A model generated the notes under the pieces. The model saw only the letters and a list, made by a program, of their open reading frames with translations. It did no database searches and had not been told where the DNA came from. 5,878 bases of DNA from Lachnospiraceae bacterium (lineage in GTDB: Bacteria; Bacillota; Clostridia; Lachnospirales; Lachnospiraceae). This document shows positions 1 through 5,878 of this stretch, in pieces (position 1 is the stretch's first letter; every line of letters begins with the position of its first letter). A program made the translations under genes and the position numbers. The stretch lies in assembly GCA_003520205.1 (NCBI GenBank), contig DOVG01000052.1:1-5878 (forward strand), given 5' to 3'.

Positions 1-23
1 AAAGCTTTTTAGTTATAACAGTT
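1..23. other. Short untranslated edge after the cytidylyltransferase gene
   Basis: Twenty-three AT-rich bases follow the TAA stop. They contain an 8-base palindrome GTTATAAC (12-19), too short and AT-rich to count as a terminator. No start codon of a next gene is visible before the window ends, so whether the operon continues is unknown. Confidence 0.4.
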
Positions 24-761
24 TTATAAATCTATATGCAGTTCTTCTGCAAACATTCTGAACTGCTCATAGAAGTAGTCTGCTCTCAGTCTCTCCAGAT
101 CTTCCGGAGTTGTGACTTTGATATTATTTCTTTCTCCTATATAGAGTCTTACTTCTTCTCCAAGCTCTATGAAGAGTTCACTGGAGGAAACCGGATTAGT
201 TATGCCTCTTTTCTCTGCTTCGCTGTGTGCCCAGAGAATTTTCTCCATGGTGTAGCCCTGCGGAGCCTGTGTTATATACATAGAACTTCTCTTGTAGCTC
301 TTCTTACAAAGCTCGCCGTCGTCACTATATAGAAGCGAATCTATACTTGGAGTAACAGGAACAGCCGTTCCACACTCTCTGGCTATTCTTATACAATTTG
401 ATATAAGTTCCTCCGAAAGCATTGGTCTAACGCCATCACATATGAGAATTATATCATCCGGCTTCGTAGCAACCTTCGCAGTTTCCATCACACCATTATG
501 TATTGACTCATATCCCGTCTTACCGCCCGGCACTACACTTCTGACCTTCTGAACCTTAAACTTACTTATAAGCTCATTCAGATAGTCTATCCAGTCTGCC
601 TTACATGCAACTACTATATCATCTACTTCAGGATGATTTGCAAAATGCTCCATAGTCCTGATAATTATTGGCTTTCCTCCTACTACCAGAAACTGTTTAG
701 GCATATCACTTGATTTCATTCTCGTACCGACACCGCCGGCAAAAAGCATTGCTGTTACCAT
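24..761 (-). CDS. IspD/TarI-family cytidylyltransferase (CDP-polyol or MEP cytidylyltransferase)
   Basis: Soluble nucleotidyltransferase that joins CTP to a phosphorylated polyol to give a CDP-alcohol and pyrophosphate. Its 245 residues match the family length. The nucleotide-binding loop AGGVGTRM is at 8-15, followed by PKQF (21-24), the metal-binding Asp109 in CDGVRP (108-113), TQAPQGY (164-170) and NIKVTTPEDL (213-222). Two features lean towards the TarI/ribitol-5-phosphate branch or a related sugar-alcohol enzyme rather than housekeeping IspD: the DGVRP variant (IspD usually has DAARP), and the position in a glycan operon 12 nt after a polyprenyl glycosylphosphotransferase gene. The His usually found just before the Asp is Cys108 here. 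The SSSEL at 192-196 replaces the usual acidic TDDA-like segment of IspD. No reductase partner (TarJ type) lies in the window, though one could follow beyond position 1. CDP-ribitol or a CDP-linked relative is therefore inference, and IspD itself is possible. Confidence 0.85.
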   Translation of the reverse strand: MVTAMLFAGGVGTRMKSSDMPKQFLVVGGKPIIIRTMEHFANHPEVDDIVVACKADWIDYLNELISKFKVQKVRSVVPGGKTGYESIHNGVMETAKVATKPDDIILICDGVRPMLSEELISNCIRIARECGTAVPVTPSIDSLLYSDDGELCKKSYKRSSMYITQAPQGYTMEKILWAHSEAEKRGITNPVSSSELFIELGEEVRLYIGERNNIKVTTPEDLERLRADYFYEQFRMFAEELHIDL

Positions 762-768
762 TATTTAT

Positions 769-775
769 CTCCCCT
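769..775 (-). promoter_or_regulatory. Strong ribosome binding site overlapping the upstream stop codon
   Basis: AGGGGAG on the minus strand (775-769) lies 7 nt before the ATG of the cytidylyltransferase gene. It shares two bases with the TAG stop (776-774) of the phosphotransferase gene. This layout favours translational coupling of the two genes and fixes the start at 761 rather than at the internal Met5. Confidence 0.75.
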
Positions 776-2168
776 ATTTCAATTTCTCTGAATTCATCAT
801 TCCACCAAATACTGTTCTGAATATAATCTTAATATCCAGCCATAATGTCCAGTTCTCTATATACCATATATCATGCTCGATACGTTCTTTGATGCTTGTA
901 TCTCCTCTAAGCCCATTCACCTGTGCCCAGCCTGTTATTCCCGGACGAACCTGCTGACGAACGAGATACAGAGGTATTTCTTCCTTGAACTGGTCTACAA
1001 AAAATGGAATCTCAGGACGTGGTCCTACCAGACTCATATCTCCCACAAGTACATTGAAAAACTGTGGCAGCTCATCCAGACTGAACTTCCTGATGAAACT
1101 TCCGAACTTAGTCTTTCTCGGATCTTCATCTGTACTCCAGGCTGTCTCTTCTTCATCATTTTCTCTCATGCTTCTGAACTTAAGCATGGTAAAATCTTTT
1201 TTATTAAGTCCGACTCTCTTCTGTTTAAAAAGAATTCCTCCCGGTCCTCCGGTTATCTTTACCCCTATCGCTACTACAAGCATTATTGGCGAAGTAAGTA
1301 AAATCAGTATCAGACTGCAGATTATATCAAAAAGCCTCTTGATTGTTGCATTAAATACATTATCAAGCGGGATAGATCGGACATTTATTATCCTTGATTC
1401 ACCTATAGTATCTATAGTCGGATGCGCCGGCATATAATCATTGAAGTACGGAATGATACATGGCTTGATTCCTGACTTATCGCACGCCGCCAGTATCTTC
1501 TTCATAAACTGTACTTCATGTATCTCAAGAGCTATAACTACTTCATCTATACCTGTTCTATCCAGAATCTTATCTATTTCCTCGTAAGTACCCAGCCTCT
1601 TTCCAAGTCCTTCTTTATCTATCTTACTTACATATCCATCTACTGTATAGCCAAGCTCCGGTTCTGCTTTAAGCCCTTCCAGATACTCTCTCGCCAGATC
1701 GCCATCACCTACGAGCACGACATGCTTCTGATTATAGCCCTTCTTCCGGTAATACCTGAGGGTATATCTCAGAATCAGCCTTTTAACTATAAGAAGTCCG
1801 GATGAAAGAACAAAGTAAATGATAATGGCTATACGTGAAAAATCAACTATTCTTGTAAAATAGAGAAACGCCATCAGAAGCAGCACAGACATAATCCCCA
1901 CTTCAAGTATTCTCTCTACTTCACGATAAAACCTTGTCCTTCTTGTAACCGAATAAATATGTGCAAAATAGAAGAATAATATCTCTACTACTGCGAAAAG
2001 CGCAGCAGCGGTAAAATAATTCCTGTTCCATGCTATTCCCAGATTAGGTCTTTTTCCATACATGATATAGAATCTGATATATGTTGCTATCATGTATGAA
2101 AGAAAGAGTATAGCTCCATCTATCAGAGCATTTATTAAGTTTAAGATACGTTGATTTTCACGAATCAT
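774..2168 (-). CDS. Undecaprenyl-phosphate sugar-1-phosphate transferase (polyprenyl glycosylphosphotransferase, WcaJ/WbaP/CpsE type)
   Basis: Membrane enzyme that starts polysaccharide synthesis by transferring a hexose-1-phosphate from its UDP-sugar to undecaprenyl phosphate on the cytoplasmic face. The 464 residues match the usual full length of the large polyprenyl-phosphate transferases. Four hydrophobic segments come first (about 9-36, 50-72, 87-106, 111-130). A Rossmann-like domain follows (VVLVGDGDLAREYL at 150-163, the CoA_binding_3 type). Next is the re-entrant helix at about 277-303, then the catalytic domain: FKQKRVG 314-320, MLKFRSM 328-334, the Asp-Glu pair D365-E366 in SLDELPQ, VGPRPE 381-386, RPGITGWAQVNG 408-419 and the C-terminal IEHDIWYIENW 430-440. 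The family assignment is firm. The tail resembles the WcaJ/glucose-1-phosphate subgroup, but glucose versus galactose or another sugar cannot be settled from motifs. The gene lies between the large glycosyltransferase and the cytidylyltransferase genes, probably in one transcript with both. Confidence 0.95.
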   Translation of the reverse strand: MIRENQRILNLINALIDGAILFLSYMIATYIRFYIMYGKRPNLGIAWNRNYFTAAALFAVVEILFFYFAHIYSVTRRTRFYREVERILEVGIMSVLLLMAFLYFTRIVDFSRIAIIIYFVLSSGLLIVKRLILRYTLRYYRKKGYNQKHVVLVGDGDLAREYLEGLKAEPELGYTVDGYVSKIDKEGLGKRLGTYEEIDKILDRTGIDEVVIALEIHEVQFMKKILAACDKSGIKPCIIPYFNDYMPAHPTIDTIGESRIINVRSIPLDNVFNATIKRLFDIICSLILILLTSPIMLVVAIGVKITGGPGGILFKQKRVGLNKKDFTMLKFRSMRENDEEETAWSTDEDPRKTKFGSFIRKFSLDELPQFFNVLVGDMSLVGPRPEIPFFVDQFKEEIPLYLVRQQVRPGITGWAQVNGLRGDTSIKERIEHDIWYIENWTLWLDIKIIFRTVFGGMMNSEKLK

Positions 2169-2221
2169 ATATAGTCACAACCTTCTACTTTATGTATTAT
2201 CTATTCTATAATGTCACACTT
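2169..2221 (-). promoter_or_regulatory. 53-nt intergenic spacer with ribosome binding site for the phosphotransferase gene
   Basis: This is the spacer between the TAA of the large gene and the ATG of the sugar-phosphate transferase. On the minus strand it carries AGAAGG (2186-2181), 12 nt before the ATG, which is a longer than usual spacing and may give modest initiation. TGTGAC occurs twice (2218-2213 and 2179-2174), 39 nt apart, each followed closely by an AT-rich run; no function is assigned. There is no GC-rich hairpin with a T-run and no convincing -35/-10 pair with proper spacing, so read-through from the upstream gene is expected. Confidence 0.5.
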
Positions 2222-5200
2222 TTATATAGTAATAGATTCAGGTGTTACATATTTCCTATCTTCATAAAGAATACTGATACTATATGTACCTTCTTCAATC
2301 AGAGCCTTGTCGAATCTAGTGATGAAGCCCGAAAACTCTATAGCTGTTTCGCTCTTATACTTCTCTGCCACATCCATTCTTCTCTTCTTCGTGGTTGTAA
2401 CAGCATATGATCTGTAGGTCTTAAGAACTCCCGAACCCAGATCCGGATCCGGAACTCCCTCCAGCAGAACTTCAACCTTCATATCAGGATTATACAGACT
2501 TCCGGGTTCAAATGCCCAGCCTTCTATAACTATGTCTCCATCTAATCTGGCCATGTCTATCTCACAGAGAACATTGCTGCCTCTTCTAATATTCTCATCA
2601 CCTTGAAGAATTCTCACTTCATATACATTGAATCTCTCAAACGCATAATCCGCATCTGTTTTAACCCTTGTAAGATATGGATTATAGTAAGGATCCAGAT
2701 CTTCCAGTTCAGGATGCTTCTCATACAGCTTGGTTTTCTCCTGACTAAGTCTGTCAAAATGTTCTTTATCTATATCCAGTCCTCTTGACATTGACTCATG
2801 ATGATAAAGAACTGCGTCATTTCTCAGCACATTACTATAGCCGGATTCATATAGCTTAAAGCATAGATCTACATCATTATATGCAACCGGCAGGTTTTCA
2901 TCGAATCTGCCAACACGTCTGAACTTCTCTCTTTCCACCATGAGACATGCTCCCGTAAGTGCAAGCACATTTCTATCTATCCTGTTAAAGCCAAAATACA
3001 GTTCATCAGAATCATCCTGATGAGAGAACAGGTGTACCGGATTTCTGCTTCTGCATATAATTCCGTCATGTTGAATCAGTTTAGTATTCGGATAAAGCAG
3101 TTTTGCTCCGACTGCTCCGACATGTGGCTGCATAGCCTGTCCAAGCATTCTTGTAAGCCACAGATTGTCAGAAGCCTCTATGTCATCATTAAGGAACAGG
3201 AGATAATTCCCCTCTGCTTCATCTACACCACGATTACACATAAATGAGAAGTTAAAATCTCCAGGCTCATATATATACTTAAATCTCTGAAGTCCGATTT
3301 TTATTTTGCCTAAAACCTCAGATCTGCGTCCGATACCAGCCTCATCACTTACCGACTTTACAAACTCTTCAACCTTCTTTTTATTCTCGGGGGTACTTCC
3401 ATTATCAACTATAATTATTTCAAAGCTGAAGGACCCTTTATGGGGCTTACTCAAAATGCTGTCTACGCATTTCTTCAGAGCATCATAATTATCCTTTGAA
3501 GGAATAATGATGCTGACCATTTCTTCCACTTTAAGGTCATAGTTAACTCTGAGATAGCCGCCATCTTCCTCGATAACTTCTGCGCGAATACTATTATTAC
3601 TCAGAAATCTTTCAAGTAATACTTTATCCGTATGTACTTCATATCCATTTGTATGATATAAAACTCTCGGAATATGTCTGACATGTCCTTTTCTTATTAC
3701 AGACAGAACAAGCCCGTAAAGGCCTATACGTGACATCTCACGCAGGAAATTATCCTCTGTCGAGCATTTCTTTATATATTCTTTTACATCAGAAGTTTTA
3801 AAAACTCCCATAGTGCCTGTATAGCCTGAAGATAAAAATGTATCTTCGGACCAGTCAGGTTTCATGAATCCCGCTTCACGGATTCCATTTTCATTCTGAG
3901 TATCTTCATCTGAATAAATAAATGATAAATCACTATCACTGTTTATTGCACCCACCACTTCTGAAAGGGCACTTTGTGAAAGTGTGTCACCTCTTTTTAT
4001 AAAGAGCACATATTCACCAGATACAGAACCAATAGATGTAACTTCATAATTCATATATCTGCTTTCTTTTACAGAATCGATAGTTTTATCTGCTATTCCA
4101 TGCTCATCATTTATATCATATAGAACTACCGATATAAGCGGATTATACTTATAGCTGGAAGGTACCTTGTATTCACTGTCACATTTCCTTATCCAGGTAT
4201 TATAATCTCCTTCCACTTCAGCTGTTAACTCAGCCAGACGTCTTTCCTGATAATTCCTGTAATCAGTTGAAGCGGTTGTTCTATGATTCAGTGCATTATA
4301 CACTTTGGACTTTCCTATCATATGAAGCTTGTGAAAGCCCTTATTTATCCTCTCAAGTCCGCTTCTCTTGTCATGCCCTTCATTTGATGCCCTATATCTT
4401 TCAAGGTATAAACGTTCCCTGTTTTTTCCAAATACGTACTTCTGGAAGCTGTCTTCCATACTGTCAAAAATAGCTATTTCCAGTTCTCCAAATCCAAAGA
4501 GCTTCATGAATTCTTCTTTGGAAGCTCTTTTAAGCAGGGACGACTCATTATCATGATAATAAACTGAAAGAGCTCTGTATTTTAAGAAGCTAAATGGAAT
4601 TGGAAAATCAAAGAACCATTCATAGTCAAGACAATACACGCCATCATCTGTTTTCATAAAATTACCAAAAACAGAATCATAGTTAGACATTTTAAGTGCC
4701 TTGATACTTTTTCCTGTCTTGGAAGCAACTGTCTTAAGACCGGTTATATTATTTAATCCAAATATTTTTCCAAAGCTTTTTGTTGGTTCAAATGTGCAGA
4801 AATAATCATCATTTATATCAAACATGATATCGAGTGAATAAGAAAGCTTACTCTTTATAACATCCAGAGTATCCTTGGATACATCTACGCCCGAATCAAG
4901 ACTTTCTCCTTTTAGATAAGAGAAATATTCACCCTCTTCAGTGTTCTTACCTTTAAGTATCTTTATATTTTTATAGTACTTCCCCGGTGAATCAGCTTTT
5001 TCTCCTATAAGAATCTCATAGGTATCTTCCATCTTATTAATTATATCTTCTGCATCACTTGTAATAGGATGTTTAACTACATATCTTTTTCCATCATTTT
5101 GCTGTCTGATATAGGTAGCTGTCTGAAACTGGGATTTTCTGAAATTATTAAATTTCGCATAAAACAATTTGTCCTTTGCGTATTCTTCAGATCTATGAAC

Positions 5201-5836
5201 ACTTTCACATATAAGAAGGTAGGATGCAGATAATGAATCATCCGGTTCTGAATAGATTTCCATAGGAAGTATGTGATCTGGTGATGGATAGTAGATTCTT
5301 CTGATTTTGAAACCTCTTTCCATAATTATCGTTTCCAGCTCACTCAGGCTGTATATATCATCCTTTTCTTTACGACTCCACACCGGATCAGCGAACTTAT
5401 TTTCAACCGCAATAAAAATAACCCCTGTCGGTTTCAGAAACTGTACAGCTAAATCCAGATATTCCGGAGAGAAACAGTCAATCATGCTTACATAATCATA
5501 CGAATGATCAACCGGCTTATCTGAAGTTATATCTCTGAGAAGAACATCAGTCTTACCTACTGTTCTGAATCTTGTTCTCAGAATTTCCTGCTTCTCTGGA
5601 TCATTTTCAACAGGAGTTACTGCCAGACCCTGCGATGAGAAGAATTCAGTAATAATACCTGTTCCTGCCCCAAGCTCCAGGAGCTTTTCTCCCTCCTTGA
5701 ACTCACACCATCTTAAGATGTTTTGTCTTACAGGAGACATATTATAGAGGTATTCCCACTCATTCTCCTTTGTGAGAAAAGAATCAGGGTCTATGCTGTG
5801 TGCATATGCAGCTTTCATTTTTTTATAAATATTCAT
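2222..5836 (-). CDS. Multidomain surface-polysaccharide enzyme: SAM methyltransferase, kinase-like domain, degenerate GT, GT2 glycosyltransferase
   Basis: A 1204-residue protein with no signal peptide or membrane helix, probably cytoplasmic and acting on a lipid-linked glycan. Residues 1-210 are a class I SAM methyltransferase (glycine motif LELGAGTG at 53-60, acidic E77, YDYVSMID at 113-120). Residues about 221-470 look like an APH/WbdD-type kinase: K255 in YVVKHP, D387 and N392 in NYDSVFGN, D404 in CLDYEWF. Residues 525-555 are a charged, possibly helical linker. Residues 565-735 resemble the first domain of tandem GT2 proteins (YSDED at 641-645, KPDW at 659-662) but lack the donor-binding core. 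Residues 772-1058 are an intact GT2: VDNGS 810-814, NDD 883-885, LTGACLMV 960-967, NDVDLCF 987-993, HHESMSR 1012-1018. Residues 1080-1204 are beta-rich with a GWAF motif. The ATG has AAAGG seven nt upstream. The frame stays open upstream to the window edge, so a longer form is not excluded. GT2 activity is well supported; acceptor, donor and kinase activity are inferred. Confidence 0.88.
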   Translation of the reverse strand: MNIYKKMKAAYAHSIDPDSFLTKENEWEYLYNMSPVRQNILRWCEFKEGEKLLELGAGTGIITEFFSSQGLAVTPVENDPEKQEILRTRFRTVGKTDVLLRDITSDKPVDHSYDYVSMIDCFSPEYLDLAVQFLKPTGVIFIAVENKFADPVWSRKEKDDIYSLSELETIIMERGFKIRRIYYPSPDHILPMEIYSEPDDSLSASYLLICESVHRSEEYAKDKLFYAKFNNFRKSQFQTATYIRQQNDGKRYVVKHPITSDAEDIINKMEDTYEILIGEKADSPGKYYKNIKILKGKNTEEGEYFSYLKGESLDSGVDVSKDTLDVIKSKLSYSLDIMFDINDDYFCTFEPTKSFGKIFGLNNITGLKTVASKTGKSIKALKMSNYDSVFGNFMKTDDGVYCLDYEWFFDFPIPFSFLKYRALSVYYHDNESSLLKRASKEEFMKLFGFGELEIAIFDSMEDSFQKYVFGKNRERLYLERYRASNEGHDKRSGLERINKGFHKLHMIGKSKVYNALNHRTTASTDYRNYQERRLAELTAEVEGDYNTWIRKCDSEYKVPSSYKYNPLISVVLYDINDEHGIADKTIDSVKESRYMNYEVTSIGSVSGEYVLFIKRGDTLSQSALSEVVGAINSDSDLSFIYSDEDTQNENGIREAGFMKPDWSEDTFLSSGYTGTMGVFKTSDVKEYIKKCSTEDNFLREMSRIGLYGLVLSVIRKGHVRHIPRVLYHTNGYEVHTDKVLLERFLSNNSIRAEVIEEDGGYLRVNYDLKVEEMVSIIIPSKDNYDALKKCVDSILSKPHKGSFSFEIIIVDNGSTPENKKKVEEFVKSVSDEAGIGRRSEVLGKIKIGLQRFKYIYEPGDFNFSFMCNRGVDEAEGNYLLFLNDDIEASDNLWLTRMLGQAMQPHVGAVGAKLLYPNTKLIQHDGIICRSRNPVHLFSHQDDSDELYFGFNRIDRNVLALTGACLMVEREKFRRVGRFDENLPVAYNDVDLCFKLYESGYSNVLRNDAVLYHHESMSRGLDIDKEHFDRLSQEKTKLYEKHPELEDLDPYYNPYLTRVKTDADYAFERFNVYEVRILQGDENIRRGSNVLCEIDMARLDGDIVIEGWAFEPGSLYNPDMKVEVLLEGVPDPDLGSGVLKTYRSYAVTTTKKRRMDVAEKYKSETAIEFSGFITRFDKALIEEGTYSISILYEDRKYVTPESITI

Positions 5837-5843
5837 AGTTTTA

Positions 5844-5848
5844 CCTTT
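5844..5848 (-). promoter_or_regulatory. Ribosome binding site of the large glycosyltransferase gene
   Basis: On the minus strand AAAGG lies 7 nt before the ATG at 5836-5834. It supports this start even though the reading frame stays open upstream to the end of the window. The conserved-looking N-terminus (aromatic-rich helix, then VRQNILRW before the methyltransferase glycine motif) also fits a start close to this point. Confidence 0.6.
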
Positions 5849-5878
5849 ATAGAAGACGCTTTCCTCATGTATGTGCGG

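Noticed and set aside
12..19. Palindrome GTTATAAC near the window edge as a terminator or operator
   Set aside because: Eight AT-rich bases with no loop or adequate stem; this can arise by chance in a sequence of this composition.
36..332. Plus-strand ORF of 98 residues opposite the cytidylyltransferase gene
   Set aside because: Antisense to a well-supported gene. The composition is typical of a shadow frame and no motif is recognised.
873..1437. Two overlapping plus-strand ORFs of 142 and 150 residues opposite the phosphotransferase gene
   Set aside because: They lie wholly antisense to a gene with a complete set of family motifs. Their translations are Ser/Leu/Ile-rich without domain signals, and they have no supporting ribosome site or promoter. 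They are shadows.
2169..2221. Internal promoter or terminator in the 53-nt spacer
   Set aside because: On the minus strand GTGACA and GATAAT are only 10 nt apart, far too close for a -35/-10 pair. No GC-rich stem followed by a T-run is present. The two TGTGAC copies are too short to claim an operator.
2192..2410. Plus-strand ORF of 72 residues starting in the intergenic spacer
   Set aside because: Most of it is antisense to the end of the large gene. The TATAAT at 2207-2212 on this strand lies after the ORF start and has no -35 box at the right distance.

Overview
The window holds three complete genes, all on the minus strand and packed tightly (gaps of 53 and 12 nt). They form one segment of a cell-surface polysaccharide locus. 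In transcription order they are: a 1204-residue multidomain enzyme (methyltransferase, kinase-like, degenerate glycosyltransferase, intact GT2, beta-rich tail; 5836-2222), a 464-residue membrane polyprenyl-phosphate sugar-1-phosphate transferase (2168-774), and a 245-residue IspD/TarI-type cytidylyltransferase (761-24). No RNA genes, mobile elements, CRISPR arrays or convincing terminators or promoters are visible. Every plus-strand ORF is best explained as a shadow of these genes. The operon probably continues past both window edges.

GC is about 40% by partial hand count. Ribosome binding sites are of the purine-rich Firmicute type, and the GT2 and phosphotransferase sequences look like those of anaerobic Clostridia, most like Lachnospiraceae (a Butyrivibrio-type genome would fit). 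This taxonomic guess is from pattern memory only.

Functional model (inference): the phosphotransferase loads the first sugar phosphate onto undecaprenyl phosphate at the inner face of the membrane. The GT2 domain of the large protein extends the chain. The methyltransferase and kinase-like domains would decorate or cap it, recalling WbdD (kinase plus methyltransferase that ends the E. coli O8/O9a polymannose O antigen) and WsaE (methyltransferase plus two rhamnosyltransferase domains of the Geobacillus S-layer glycan). The cytidylyltransferase would supply a CDP-activated polyol or similar building block.

The main point of interest is the large protein. It has a kinase-like domain retaining Lys, Asp, Asn and Asp residues in kinase-like spacing, placed directly after a SAM methyltransferase and fused to glycosyltransferase modules. 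The first glycosyltransferase module appears to have lost its donor-binding core. The kinase-like stretch is also more AT-rich (about 32% GC) than the GT2 stretch (about 41%), both hand counted.
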